DNA from: JAAYBG01 sp964411675
GTDB lineage: Bacteria; Bacillota_I; Bacilli_A; ML615J-28; CAG-698
NCBI GenBank assembly: GCA_964411675.1
Contig: CAYPLR010000010.1
Coordinates: 1-42,987, forward strand
DNA: 42,987 nucleotides
Reading direction: 5' to 3'
The notes under the pieces were generated by a model. That model had not been told where the DNA came from. It saw only the letters and a program-made list of their open reading frames with translations, and ran no database searches. Every line of letters starts with the position of its first letter. The first letter of the stretch is position 1. A program made the translations under genes and the position numbers. Shown piece by piece: positions 14,829 to 25,100 of this stretch.

Positions 14829-15812
14829 ATGAATCAAAGCAAAATATATGATATAGCTGGTGCTGCAGGGGTAAGTTTAGCAACAGTTTCTCGTGTTTTA
14901 AATCATCCAGAAAAAGTAAAAGAAGCGACAAGAAACAAGGTTTTGCGAATCATAAAAGAAAAGGGATATAAACCAAATGCGAATGCTCGTGGTTTGGCGA
15001 GCCGTCGCTCTACAACCGTTGCCGTTGTAATTCCAGAATTGTCACGGGCTAGTGTTGCTGAAATGATTCAAGGAATTGATGATGTAGCAAAGAAAATGGG
15101 ATATACCATTCGTTTATTTATCAACAAAGATCATGAGCAAGAGCGAGATTTCTGGGGAGAAGTCATTGCTTCAAGTGTTGATGGAATTTTATTCATGAAT
15201 GATGAAATGACAAAAGAAGCATATCAGCAGATAGAGTACACTCCAGTTCCAGTTGTATTTGTTAACTCTTTATCACAAAAAGATACAATAGGTAGTGTAT
15301 GTGTTGACTATGAGCAATGTGCTTATGACATCACAAAAACAATGATTAACCGCGGAAATAAAAAAATTGTTTTTGTTGGAACTGAACACAAATATACTCT
15401 AAATGAAATGAAACAAAAAGGCTATGTAAGAGCAATGCAAGAAGCAGGCTTAGCTATTGATATTATTTATTCTAGTGGAGATATCGCTAAAAACGAAAGT
15501 TTCTTTAGCGAAGAATTGGAAAAAAGAATTCCTGATGTTGCTTTAGTAGTTAGAGATTCGATGGCGATTTCATTTATGAATGTTGCTACTAGAAAAGGAA
15601 TAAAAGTTCCAGATCAATTCCAAATAATTGGCATGCAAAATACAAGATATGCAATACTATCTAATCCTAAATTAACTTGTGCTGAAATTCCTATTTATGA
15701 AATGGGGAATAGAGCGATGAGTTACTTAACAGAATTAATGAGAAACGAAGAAAGCAAAGGTCAAAAAATACTACTACCATATAGTATTGTATGGCGTGAA
15801 TCAACTAAATAA
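14829..15812 (+). CDS. ccpA: LacI-family regulator, probably catabolite control protein CcpA
   Basis: 327 aa (Bacillus CcpA is 334). The N-terminal helix-turn-helix IYDIAGAAGVSLATVSRVLN and hinge RPNA-like KPNANARGLAS match CcpA closely. The core keeps CcpA-like stretches TTVAVVIPELSR, VDGILFMND, TPVPVVFVNS and the VDYEQCAYD stretch. CcpA, with HPr-Ser-P as partner, binds cre sites and controls carbon use. The ATG follows TAGGAGG. The gene lies next to tyrS, a neighbourhood also seen in Bacillus and Staphylococcus. Cre-like dyads upstream of the DUF885 gene and oppA are plausible targets. Another LacI-family role is possible, as the HPr contact residues were not checked one by one. Confidence 0.78.
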   Translation: MNQSKIYDIAGAAGVSLATVSRVLNHPEKVKEATRNKVLRIIKEKGYKPNANARGLASRRSTTVAVVIPELSRASVAEMIQGIDDVAKKMGYTIRLFINKDHEQERDFWGEVIASSVDGILFMNDEMTKEAYQQIEYTPVPVVFVNSLSQKDTIGSVCVDYEQCAYDITKTMINRGNKKIVFVGTEHKYTLNEMKQKGYVRAMQEAGLAIDIIYSSGDIAKNESFFSEELEKRIPDVALVVRDSMAISFMNVATRKGIKVPDQFQIIGMQNTRYAILSNPKLTCAEIPIYEMGNRAMSYLTELMRNEESKGQKILLPYSIVWRESTK

Positions 15813-15817
15813 AAGCG

Positions 15818-16005
15818 AAGATTAAGAATGAGTATAGATTAGATTTGAAATAAAGAGACTTATTTTAATGGTGGAATAATAAGCAAAAATAATCTAGAAA
15901 TACATCTTAGGAGTTTTACAAAAAAATGAGTGTTTAGACGTGTCTAAAAACTAAGGTGGTACCGCTTAATGAAATTAAGTCCTTAGATTATTCTAGGGAC
16001 TTTTT
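15818..16005 (+). ncRNA. T-box leader of tyrS (tRNA-Tyr sensing)
   Basis: The T-box core AAGGTGGTACCGC is at 15953-15965. Its TGGT pairs with the ACCA end of uncharged tRNA-Tyr. A Stem I with an AGTA loop element (near 15834) carries the probable specifier TAC (15901-15903, followed by A). A stem III hairpin TTTAGA/TCTAAA is at 15933-15948. The terminator is AAGTCCTTAGA/TCTAGGGACTT (15977-15987, 15992-16002) with a T-run. Uncharged tRNA-Tyr should favour read-through into tyrS. The 5' edge is approximate. Confidence 0.9.
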
Positions 16006-16051
16006 ATATAAAAAAGTAGAAAGGAAAACATTTTTAGAGAGGAATAAAGAT

Positions 16052-17308
16052 ATGAACTTATTACAAGATTTAAAATGGAGAGGATTAATATATGATGTCA
16101 TTGATGAAGAAGCCTTAGATAAGAGACTTCAAGAAGGACCAATTTCGTTATATTGTGGTTTTGATCCAACAGCGGATAGTTTACATATTGGTTCATTATT
16201 ACCAATAGTTACCTTAATGAGATTTCATAAAGCAGGGCATCGCGTTATCGTTTTAACTGGAGGAGGAACTGGTTTAATTGGAGATCCAACAGGAAAGAAA
16301 AATGAACGAGCAATGAATCCTGTTGAAACCGTATTAGGATGGGGAAAATTATTTAAATCGCAATTTTCTCGTTTTATTAAATTTGATGATAAAACAGCGT
16401 TTTGTGTTGATAATTATGATTGGTTATCTAAAATGTCAGCAATAGACTTGTGGCGCGAGTATGGAAAACACTTCAACATCAATCAAATGTTGGCTAAAGA
16501 TTGTGTTAAGTCGCGACTTGATTGTGGACTAACCTATTTAGAATTTTCTTATATGATTATGCAAGCAATTGACTTCTTAAAAATGCATCAAGATCCAATT
16601 TTAAAATGTGATATGCAAATTGGCGGTCAAGATCAATGGGGTAATATCACAGCTGGATTTGATTTAATTAGAAAAGTTGAAGGAAATGAAGCAAAAGTAT
16701 ACTGCCTAACAATACCACTAATTGTTAAGTCTGATGGAACAAAGTTTGGTAAAACAGAAAGTGGTGCTGTTTGGTTAGATGAAAAAAAGACAACTCCTTA
16801 TGAAATGTATCAATACTTTATCAATACTGCTGATGCTGATGTTATTAAATATATTAAGTATTACACTTTCTTATCTAAAGAAGAAATAGAGGAACTTGCA
16901 AAGAAGGTTGCCGCAGAACCACATCTTCGAGAAGCACAAAAAGTCTTATCAAGAGAAATTGTGACAATGGTTCACGGAGTAAAAGCATATGAACAAGCAG
17001 TTCACATTTCTGAAGTATTATTTAGCGGAAAAGTGAAAGAATTAAACGCAGAAGAAATTGAGGAAGGTTTTAAAGGAGTTCCAACAAGCGACATTAACAA
17101 ACCAATGAATATTGTTGATAGCTTAATAGAAATAAAAGCGGCATCTTCTAAACGAGAAGCCCGAACTTTTCTAGAAAATGGAGCGATTAGTATCAACGGA
17201 GAAATCACAAAAGACATGAATTTTGTGATCTCGCCAGAGGGAGCTATTGAAAATAGATTTACCATTGTTCGTCGTGGTAAAAAGAACTATTACTTAATTA
17301 GGCACTAA
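16052..17308 (+). CDS. tyrS: Tyrosyl-tRNA synthetase
   Basis: 418-aa class I enzyme that charges tRNA-Tyr. HIGS (45-48) and KFGKTE (the KMSKS equivalent) are in place, with the Tyr-binding GQDQWGN loop and a C-terminal S4 domain (SKREARTFLENGAISINGE). The start is ATG 16052 behind GAGAGG; a longer reading from 15956 would pass through the T-box terminator and is rejected. It is controlled by the T-box just upstream and possibly also by read-through from ccpA. Confidence 0.97.
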   Translation: MNLLQDLKWRGLIYDVIDEEALDKRLQEGPISLYCGFDPTADSLHIGSLLPIVTLMRFHKAGHRVIVLTGGGTGLIGDPTGKKNERAMNPVETVLGWGKLFKSQFSRFIKFDDKTAFCVDNYDWLSKMSAIDLWREYGKHFNINQMLAKDCVKSRLDCGLTYLEFSYMIMQAIDFLKMHQDPILKCDMQIGGQDQWGNITAGFDLIRKVEGNEAKVYCLTIPLIVKSDGTKFGKTESGAVWLDEKKTTPYEMYQYFINTADADVIKYIKYYTFLSKEEIEELAKKVAAEPHLREAQKVLSREIVTMVHGVKAYEQAVHISEVLFSGKVKELNAEEIEEGFKGVPTSDINKPMNIVDSLIEIKAASSKREARTFLENGAISINGEITKDMNFVISPEGAIENRFTIVRRGKKNYYLIRH

Positions 17309-17322
17309 GTAAGAAGCTGATT

Positions 17323-17348
17323 AAAAACACCTTTTGAAGGTGTTTTTT
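17323..17348 (+). terminator. Terminator of tyrS
   Basis: An 11-bp stem AAAAACACCTT/AAGGTGTTTTT with a T-run. Confidence 0.88.
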
Positions 17349-17411
17349 TACTTGGCAATTAGTATGTTTTTAATTGTAACATATGCATGATAGAAAGGAA
17401 GCGAGTATAAA

Positions 17412-17441
17412 TAAAAAAGAGTGTTAATATTATTAACACTC
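17412..17441 (-). terminator. Terminator of trpS
   Basis: On the minus strand: a perfect 10-bp stem GAGTGTTAAT/ATTAACACTC, loop of three, followed by TTTTTT. Confidence 0.85.
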
Positions 17442-17463
17442 GAGAGTAGCTTAGGTATGTTTT

Positions 17464-18465
17464 CTATTTCTGTTGTCTACCTAAGCCTATTTTTTTAAAT
17501 ACTTTATCAATTTTTCGATTAGCTATTAAGCTGGCTCGTTCCTTACCTTGATTGAGAATGTTCTCAAGTTCTTGGGAATTAATAATACGATTAAAGTTTT
17601 CTTGTATTTTACTAATTTCACAAGCCACAATTTCCGCTAAATCTTCTTTAAAATCGCCATAACCTTTACCAACATATTTTGCTTCAATCTCAGCAAATGA
17701 TAATTCTGAAATTGTTGAGTAAATAGTCATTAGATTAGAAATACCAGGTTTCTTTTCTTTGTCATAACGAACACAGGTTTCTAAATCAGTGACAGCACTT
17801 TTTATTTTCTTTTTGATGCTATTGATGGGTTCTAAAAGGAAAATACAACCCTTTTCGTTGTCGGCACTTTTATCCATTTTTTTGCTAGGATCTTGAAGAT
17901 CCATTATTCTTGCACCCTTCTTTGGGATTAATGGCTCTGGGACAACGAAGGTTTCTCCATAACGATTATTGAAACGGATTGCTAAATCGCGAGTTAATTC
18001 TAGATGTTGTTTTTGGTCATCTCCTACGGGAACATATTTTGCATCATATAAAAGAATGTCTGCAGCCATTAAAGCAGGATAAGTAAATAAAGCAGAAGTA
18101 ATTCCCTGTGTTTGCTTTGCTGCTTTATCTTTGTATTGAGTCATACGTTCCAATTCTCCCATATAACATAAAGATTGCATAGCGTAACCAAGCTTAACAT
18201 GTGCATTTACCTCTGATTGAATAAAGAGAACCAGTCGTTCTGGATTTAAACCACAAGCTAAATACAAAGCGGCAACATTCTTGATGTTTTGTCTTAATGT
18301 TTTAGGATCTTGTGGAGTAGTGATTGCGTGTAAGTCAGCAACGAAAACGAAAAATTCATAATCTGTCATTGAATTTTGCAGCTTTACAAAGTTCTTTAGC
18401 GCTCCTAAATAATTTCCTAGTGTTGGTATTCCGGTTGGTTTAATTCCTGATAGTACTATATTCAT
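17464..18465 (-). CDS. trpS: Tryptophanyl-tRNA synthetase
   Basis: 333-aa class I enzyme that charges tRNA-Trp. TLGN at 15-18 stands for HIGH and KMDKS at 196-200 for KMSKS. GELERMTQYKDK and DILLYDAKYVPVGDDQKQHLE are typical TrpRS stretches. The ATG is preceded by TGGAGG. A good minus-strand promoter lies upstream and no T-box is seen, unlike tyrS and pheS here. It converges with tyrS; each has its own terminator. Confidence 0.97.
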   Translation of the reverse strand: MNIVLSGIKPTGIPTLGNYLGALKNFVKLQNSMTDYEFFVFVADLHAITTPQDPKTLRQNIKNVAALYLACGLNPERLVLFIQSEVNAHVKLGYAMQSLCYMGELERMTQYKDKAAKQTQGITSALFTYPALMAADILLYDAKYVPVGDDQKQHLELTRDLAIRFNNRYGETFVVPEPLIPKKGARIMDLQDPSKKMDKSADNEKGCIFLLEPINSIKKKIKSAVTDLETCVRYDKEKKPGISNLMTIYSTISELSFAEIEAKYVGKGYGDFKEDLAEIVACEISKIQENFNRIINSQELENILNQGKERASLIANRKIDKVFKKIGLGRQQK

Positions 18466-18496
18466 AATAAACCTCCAATGATATCTATTGTGCTAT

Positions 18497-18525
18497 ATTA
18501 TACTCTTGCTTACAAATAAAATCAA
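18497..18525 (-). promoter_or_regulatory. Promoter of trpS
   Basis: Minus strand: TTGATT (18525-18520), 17-nt spacer, TATAAT (18502-18497). Confidence 0.75.
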
Positions 18526-18535
18526 GTTTTTCAAA

Positions 18536-18564
18536 TTGCTTTCCTATTTAAAATTTGATATAAT
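18536..18564 (+). promoter_or_regulatory. Upstream promoter P1 of the DUF885 lipoprotein gene
   Basis: TTGCTT (18536-18541), 17-nt spacer, TATAAT (18559-18564) with an extended TG. It lies back to back with the trpS promoter. Confidence 0.65.
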
Positions 18565-18582
18565 TTATGTTGATGTGGTATA

Positions 18583-18596
18583 TGAAAGCGTTTAAT
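18583..18596. promoter_or_regulatory. Cre-like site 1 upstream of the DUF885 gene
   Basis: TGAAAGCGTTTAAT, close to the CcpA consensus TGWNANCGNTNWCA. It lies just downstream of P1, where binding would block that promoter. Confidence 0.6.
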
Positions 18597-18624
18597 TTGT
18601 TACAATTTCAATTTGATTTAAGAA

Positions 18625-18638
18625 ACAAAGCGTTTTCA
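18625..18638. promoter_or_regulatory. Cre-like site 2 upstream of the DUF885 gene
   Basis: ACAAAGCGTTTTCA, centred 42 bp from site 1 and immediately before the -35 of P2. ATATGAAAGCG at site 1 and CGTTTTCATAT at site 2 are inverted copies with 10 of 11 matches. Confidence 0.6.
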
Positions 18639-18640
18639 TA

Positions 18641-18669
18641 TTGAAAAAAAATTAAAAAAAAGATAAAAT
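18641..18669 (+). promoter_or_regulatory. Downstream promoter P2 of the DUF885 gene
   Basis: TTGAAA (18641-18646), 17-nt A-rich spacer, TAAAAT (18664-18669). Confidence 0.5.
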
Positions 18670-18705
18670 ATGCTAACATCAATACAATTTGAAGGAGAAA
18701 CAGAA

Positions 18706-21700
18706 ATGAAAAGGAATACAAAATTTTTTGTATTAGTACTATTATTGGCGTTTACGTTCACATTATCAGCATGCAGTTCTAAAATAGAATCCATTAGCGT
18801 TGATGAGGAAATGATCAATACTGCGGTTGAAGATGGGAAAGTAGAAATTGGGGAGTTGAAATTAACACTCAACTTAAAGAATGGAACAAAAGAACAAATT
18901 GATGTTACGCAAGAAATGATTTCAAGTGGAGACATTAGCAAATTAACAAGTCCTGGTAGCTATGATTTGACTTTTTCTTATGAAGGACTTGAAGTAACAA
19001 TTACTTTTGTAATTCCAAACCCAACAGTAGTAGGAATCGCAGTAGATAATGATAGCGTTACAGAAGCACAAAAGAAGGAAATATTTGATTTACAAGATAT
19101 TATTGTAAAGGTAATTTATTCTGATGGAGAAGAAGAATTAATCAATTTAACTGAAGAAATGTTATCGGAAGAAGATTTATTAAAACTACGAACAACAGGG
19201 GAACAAATTGTTGGTGTTGAATATCAAGGAGCAGCTGCTACTTTTTATATTAATGTACCAGCATCCGTTTTAAAAACTCTACAAATCAATGCAGAAAGTG
19301 TGTTATCTGCCTATAGTGAAGCAACTTTCAATTATAAAAATATCTTAGTAGATATGGTATACTCAACAGGTGAAATTAAATCAACACCAATCACATTGCG
19401 TATGATGAGTGGTAGCGATTATATTAGTTTATATATGAAAGGTGAACACACCATTACGATTAATTATGGTGGAATCACCAGTAGTTTTATTGTAAATGTA
19501 CCAAACGATAAATTTGTTAGTCTAACTGAATTAAACTCTATCGCTGATGGAGAAATGGTTGTTGTAAAGGCATATACAACCTATTATTTAGGAACCACTT
19601 TATACATATTTGACGAAAGTATGGCAACAACCGCTGTATCTGCAACAGCAACAGTCATGACAGTTAATGATGCTATCTTAGGAGAAGGTAAAGAAGTCAT
19701 CATTAGTGGAGTTAAAACGACTGTTGGTGATAGAGCTGGAATTAAGAGCGTTAGTGGTATTCTAACAACGAATGGACAAAATCAAGTTCCTAATGCGATA
19801 ATAACTGATCTATCACAAAGTCAAATAGAAAATAGCATCTATAAATATGTTGATTTTTCAAGCCTTAATGTTTATAGCAAACCAACCATTTTTGATGACG
19901 ATAAACATGTTATTTTTGAAGCTACCGATGGAGTTAATCTTGTGAAAATTGTAGTTCCTAAAGAAGAGGATGATGCCTTTAGTCAAAAAGTCTTTGTAAC
20001 TTTGAGTGAATTAGCAATTAATCATGAATTGATATTAAACAATATTTTACTAACCTATTTGGATGGTGAAAAAGTTCTAACTATAACAAAAAAATCAACA
20101 GTTGATTATGTACCTGTAATCCATGAATATCAAAAACCAACGGGTGAAGTTGATGATGTTGAATTTAATGCTTTTCTAGATGAAACATTCTTATATTATT
20201 TAGGTGACTCTCCATTCAATGTTAATTACCTAATTTATGATGTTGAAGCTTTTGATGTAAAATATGGAACGGATTTAGCAAATGCTCCAGTTATAGCAAC
20301 AACAGAATATGACATGAGTCCTGAAGCAGAAATTGACTATTATGATGAGTTAATGGTTATCAAGGGGAAATTATTAGCTTTCAATCGTAACGATTTATCA
20401 ACTAGTCAAAAACTAGCTTATGACGTTATTTTAGATTATATTGATCGTAATTTGAAATATTTTGAATTTACCGATGAAGGAGAAAATATTTATTTCTACT
20501 ATGGAACACAATTGGGTAGCTACCTTGGTTATCAAGCTCAATTACCATCCATTATAGCGGAATATCGTTTTGATAACAAACGCGATATTGAAAATTATTT
20601 CCAATATTTAATCACAACACAATCTGATTTTGAAGCACTTTTCATGTTTGAAATGTCGAAATTAACATCAGGAAAAGGAAATCCTATGACTGATTTCGTT
20701 ATAGATTTAGTCATCGAACAATGCGATGCTTTTATTGAAGCAGAAGGAGAAAACTATTTAATCACTGTTTTCAATGATCGAATTGGCTCTTATGATTTCT
20801 TAACATCAGCAGAAGTAGATGAATATAAAGCGAGAAATGCTCAATATGTAAATGATAATTTTGTTGGCGCTTATGTATGGTTGAAAAATAATTTATTACA
20901 ATTAAAAGCAGCAAATAATGATGAACTACGAGGATCATTATCCGATACCGAAACAGGAAAGAAGTATTACGAGATTCTGTTCCAAAGGAAATGCGGTTCT
21001 GATATGACAATTCCAGAATTGATTACCTATATCGAAGCTAAAATTGCGGAAGCAGAAGCTTATGCGGAATATTATTCTGAATATAGTGGTAATTTAATGG
21101 AAGATGCTAATTTAATCATTTATGATGATAAAGATGAAATTGAGTATTATCCATCATTAAATGGTGTAATTCCTTTCTTACAAGAAGCAGTAAAAGCTGA
21201 TTTCCCTGAATTACCAGTAGAATTGGTATTTGGTGAAGATATTGTTGTGAAAGAAGTGGCGCCAGCATTGCAAGAAAATTCATCACCTGCATTTTATTTA
21301 ACATCACCTATTGATGCGAATACTTCCGAGGTCTTTTATATTAACCCACCAGATTTTAGTGAAGTTAATGACTATATGTTTACAACAATTACCCATGAAG
21401 CATGGCCAGGACATATGTTCCAAAATATTTATTTCAAAAACACAGATGCTCATAATGTTCGTAAGGTTGTTAGTTATACAGGTTATTCTGAAGCTTGGGC
21501 AGTGTATGTTGAAAACTATTGCACTAAGTATGTAATTGATAATTATGCTATGCAACAAATGTTCATGCTTGATCCAATCAGTTCGTTAAGTGCATGTAGA
21601 ATTGATATTGGTGTTAACTATGAAGGTTGGGGAATAGAAGAAATTATCGATGGTTATGGACTGACAATGGATGATGTTACTAGTGGACGTTATACATGGA

Positions 21701-21969
21701 GTAGTGGAGATACGGTTAGTTTAGATGATTTTGAAGAAATCTATTACTTCTACGTTGAAGTTCCTACCAATTACTTGATGTATTATTTCTCGTTTGCACA
21801 AATGATGGATATTAAAGATGAGTTTAAAGAAGCTATGGGAGTTTACTATAGCGATGAATTGTTCCACACGATTTACCTTGAAACAGGAGACGCTTCTTGG
21901 CCGATTATTAAGCAAGTTTACCAAGATTATGCTGCTATTTGGGGAACTGAAGGAACAGCAAGGAAATAA
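18706..21969 (+). CDS. Large surface lipoprotein: Ig-like repeats plus DUF885 metallopeptidase-like domain
   Basis: 1087 aa, read from ATG 18706 (AAGGAGA upstream). The signal peptide ends in lipobox LSAC (C23). Residues about 25-285 hold three Ig-like modules, each ending in a 'GxxTxTxxYxGxxxxFxxxVP'-like strand pattern. Two OB-like/beta modules follow to about 470. The last ~580 residues fit DUF885 (PF05960): HEAWPGH at 897-903 is the HExxxGH metal site, with EAWAVYVENY downstream as the likely third-ligand region. DUF885 proteins are usually ~550-600 aa without such modules. It is probably a surface-anchored zinc peptidase or related hydrolase feeding the nearby peptide transporter; the substrate is unknown. 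It has its own cre-flanked promoters. Confidence 0.82.
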   Translation: MKRNTKFFVLVLLLAFTFTLSACSSKIESISVDEEMINTAVEDGKVEIGELKLTLNLKNGTKEQIDVTQEMISSGDISKLTSPGSYDLTFSYEGLEVTITFVIPNPTVVGIAVDNDSVTEAQKKEIFDLQDIIVKVIYSDGEEELINLTEEMLSEEDLLKLRTTGEQIVGVEYQGAAATFYINVPASVLKTLQINAESVLSAYSEATFNYKNILVDMVYSTGEIKSTPITLRMMSGSDYISLYMKGEHTITINYGGITSSFIVNVPNDKFVSLTELNSIADGEMVVVKAYTTYYLGTTLYIFDESMATTAVSATATVMTVNDAILGEGKEVIISGVKTTVGDRAGIKSVSGILTTNGQNQVPNAIITDLSQSQIENSIYKYVDFSSLNVYSKPTIFDDDKHVIFEATDGVNLVKIVVPKEEDDAFSQKVFVTLSELAINHELILNNILLTYLDGEKVLTITKKSTVDYVPVIHEYQKPTGEVDDVEFNAFLDETFLYYLGDSPFNVNYLIYDVEAFDVKYGTDLANAPVIATTEYDMSPEAEIDYYDELMVIKGKLLAFNRNDLSTSQKLAYDVILDYIDRNLKYFEFTDEGENIYFYYGTQLGSYLGYQAQLPSIIAEYRFDNKRDIENYFQYLITTQSDFEALFMFEMSKLTSGKGNPMTDFVIDLVIEQCDAFIEAEGENYLITVFNDRIGSYDFLTSAEVDEYKARNAQYVNDNFVGAYVWLKNNLLQLKAANNDELRGSLSDTETGKKYYEILFQRKCGSDMTIPELITYIEAKIAEAEAYAEYYSEYSGNLMEDANLIIYDDKDEIEYYPSLNGVIPFLQEAVKADFPELPVELVFGEDIVVKEVAPALQENSSPAFYLTSPIDANTSEVFYINPPDFSEVNDYMFTTITHEAWPGHMFQNIYFKNTDAHNVRKVVSYTGYSEAWAVYVENYCTKYVIDNYAMQQMFMLDPISSLSACRIDIGVNYEGWGIEEIIDGYGLTMDDVTSGRYTWSSGDTVSLDDFEEIYYFYVEVPTNYLMYYFSFAQMMDIKDEFKEAMGVYYSDELFHTIYLETGDASWPIIKQVYQDYAAIWGTEGTARK

Positions 21970-21978
21970 AGAATTAGA

Positions 21979-22024
21979 AAAGCCTTATTTTAGACAATTT
22001 TTTGCTTGAAATAGGGCTTTATTT
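21979..22024 (+). terminator. Probable terminator of the DUF885 gene
   Basis: A 12-bp stem AAAGCCTTATTT/AAATAGGGCTTT (one G-U pair) with an 18-nt loop, followed by a weak T-tract. Confidence 0.65.
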
Positions 22025-22057
22025 AGCTGAATGGTCATGATTAAAAATAAAAATTGG

Positions 22058-22086
22058 TTGATATTTTCACATATCCATGGTATAAT
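22058..22086 (+). promoter_or_regulatory. Promoter of the BspA-type lipoprotein gene
   Basis: TTGATA (22058-22063), 17-nt spacer, TATAAT (22081-22086). Confidence 0.8.
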
Positions 22087-22129
22087 TACCAATAATAGAG
22101 AAATGCCAATATTTAAGGAGGAATATAAA

Positions 22130-25100
22130 ATGAAGAAAAGAATATTTATAGCAATGGTGTTATTTTTTGCCTTGCTTTTGTTTGCAGGTTGTAAGAAAAA
22201 GGAAACTATAGAAGATTCTCTTGGGTTTCAATACCATTTAAATTCTGATAATACTTGCGAAATTGTTGATTACGTAGGTACTAAAGGAGTTATTGCTATC
22301 CCACAGATTTATACAAATCCTGATGGCATTCAATATGAAATCATTTCTATTGCGGATTCCGCTTTTATGAAAAATAAAACTATTACGGAAGTTACCATTC
22401 CTGATAGTGTCACTTTTTTAGGTGATAAAACGTTTAGAAACGCAACCAATTTGAATAAAATTATAATAGGGGCAGGTATTACTACTTTCCCTAGAGAAGC
22501 GTTTTATAATTGTACTAATCTAACTAATATTACCATTGGTGGAGAAGTTAGTGTTGTTGGAACATATGCGTTTTATGGCTGTAAAAATCTTGTAACTTTA
22601 GTTTTACCAGCTACTGTAGAAAGAATTGAAGCTGCTGCTTTTTCTGGATGTACGAAACTTGTCAATCTTAGTTTTGATGGAGGTAATCCAGAAAATGAAA
22701 GCAAGTTGCAATATATCGGTGACAATGCATTTAAAAACTGCAAAGGATTTATCACATTAAACTTTAGTGATAGTGTTGAAGAATTTGGTGAAACACCATT
22801 TGCAGGCTGTAGTAATGTTGTTGAGGTCACTATTGGTACTGGTGTTCACACCATTACTGAAACAACTTTTGCTGGCTTAATCAAATTAGAAAGAATTATT
22901 GTTTCTGAAGAAAATACGACGTATAAAAGTATTGATGGTGTTTTATATAATAAAAGCATTACAGAGATATTGTTCACGCCTTTATCAATAAAAGAAATTA
23001 TCGTACCAACAACAGTTACAGAGATAAAAGACTCACAGTTTTTAGGATGTGAATATTTACGTAGTGTAACACTTCATAATAATGTTAAAAAAATTGGTGA
23101 TAAAGCTTTCTATGAATGTAAAGCTTTGCGTGAAATCACCATTCCAAATAAGATAACAAGAATAGGTAGTTATACCTTTGCTAGCAACGTTGCTTTGGAC
23201 ACTATAAAAATTGGTTCAGGGATTAAAGAGATTGATTTAACTGCTTTTAGTAAATGTGATGCACTACGTTTAATTATTGTTGATGAGAACAATCCTACAT
23301 TCGGTAATTATCGTGGGGATGGAATACTATATGATAAAGACATTTCTGAAATCGTATTTGTTCCAAAAGGAATTTCCGGAAGAATTTTCTTGCCAGAAAC
23401 TCTTACAGAAATAGGATCACGCAAGTTTGCTTCATGTACAAGAGTCACTGGTATTGTTATCCCAGACTCAGTAAAAATAGTTGGTGCTAGTGCTTTTATG
23501 GGCTGCACTAGTTTGACTGATATAACCCTACCAAAAGACTTAAAAGTAATAGAATACACATTGCTATATGGTTGTACTTCATTAAAAACAATTAATATTC
23601 CTGCTTCTGTAACAACAATTAAATCTTTGGCATTTGGAAATTGCTCTGGTTCACTAGAAAATGTTGTTATTCCAAATACAGTTACAAGTATTCAAAATGG
23701 TATTTTTCAAGGTTGTAAATATTTAAAAACTGTTGTAATTGGTAATGAAATAACCAATTTATCAGAATCTACATTTAAAAACTGCACAAGATTATCAGAA
23801 GTTACTTTACCAACCAATTTAAAAATTATTGGAGATTCAGCATTTGCTGGATGTAACGCTCTAGTGGAATTAAATATTCCTCGAAATGTTGTAACAATTG
23901 GAGAAAATGTTTTTGAAGGCTGTACTAAAATTGAAACGATTGATCTTCCTAATACAGTAACAGCATTGGGCGATAGAAGCTTCTTTGGTTGTAGTTCATT
24001 AACATCGATTAAACTTTCTGAAAGTTTAACCATATTATCAAATAGTTTATTTGAAGAATGTGCAAAATTAAAAAAAATCAATATTCCAAATACAGTGACA
24101 TCAGTGAAAAATCGAACATTCTTTAATTGCTATGCTTTAGAGACAATTAAGTTTTCTAATACATTAACAAGCGTAGGTGCTAGTTCGTTTGCTAATTGCT
24201 ATCGATTAATAGGAACAGAAGGATATGAAAAACTTGTTTTTCCTGCTTCACTAAAAACATTAAGAGATTATAGTTTCTTTGGCTGTACTTCGCTAGAAGA
24301 GGTGGTTATTTCTTCTACTATTACTACAGTAGGAGCAAATAGTTTCCAAAGATGTACTAAATTGAATAAGATAACCATTGAAGGATCTACAAGTACAAAT
24401 GTTTCTTTTGGTGCTTATACTTTTGCCAATACAGCAATTACAGAAATTGTTATTCCTGATAATGTTTTAATTATTTCTAATAACCTGTTCTCTGATTGTT
24501 TAGCATTAACAAAAGTATCTATCGGCAGCAACGTCCAAAGTATTGATGGATCTGCATTTAAGAATTGTGTTAATTTAGCAGAAATTTCTGTTAATAATAA
24601 TAAAGAAGGATTTTATGAAGAAGATAACATTATTTATCTTGACAAAGGAGAAGATGTTTCCATAGTTTTTGCACCATATTCTATTGTAGGAAAAGTAACA
24701 ATTAACTCCAAAGTTACAGAAATTGGAAACTATGTTTTCTCATCCCACGCTAAAATTACAGAAGTGATTTTACCTACAGGATTAGAAAAAATCGGTATGG
24801 GAACATTTAGTGGTTGTAGTGGTTTAACGAAGATAATAGTACCAGCAAAAGTAAATATGGTATCAAATTTTGCCTTCCAAAACTGTACGAACTTAGCTAG
24901 CGTAGAATTTTTAGGAACAATTATAGAAATTGGACAATCAGCATTCGAAGGATGTACATTCTTAGAAGATTTTACAATTGATACTGAAGTGAAAAAGATT
25001 GGATCTAAAGCATTCTTCGGCTGTGAAAACTTGAAGAATATTGTTATTCCTAATGGTATAGAAGAAATAGGAACATCCGCATTTGCTGGCTGCAACGGGT

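Noticed and set aside
15956..16051. N-terminal extension of tyrS
   Set aside because: It would be translated through the T-box antiterminator and terminator; the ATG at 16052 has a ribosome binding site and the correct family start.
17412..17441. Perfect hairpin as a regulatory operator for trpS
   Set aside because: It lies downstream of trpS and is followed by T-run on the minus strand, so termination explains it.
18466..18540. T-box upstream of trpS
   Set aside because: No T-box core sequence or terminator; only a simple promoter and short leader are present.
20771..21307. Antisense frames within the DUF885 gene
   Set aside because: They are shadows with poor composition and no start signals, opposite a well-supported gene.
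22031..22129. N-terminal extension of the BspA-type lipoprotein
   Set aside because: It includes the promoter, and would bury the signal peptide behind 33 residues.
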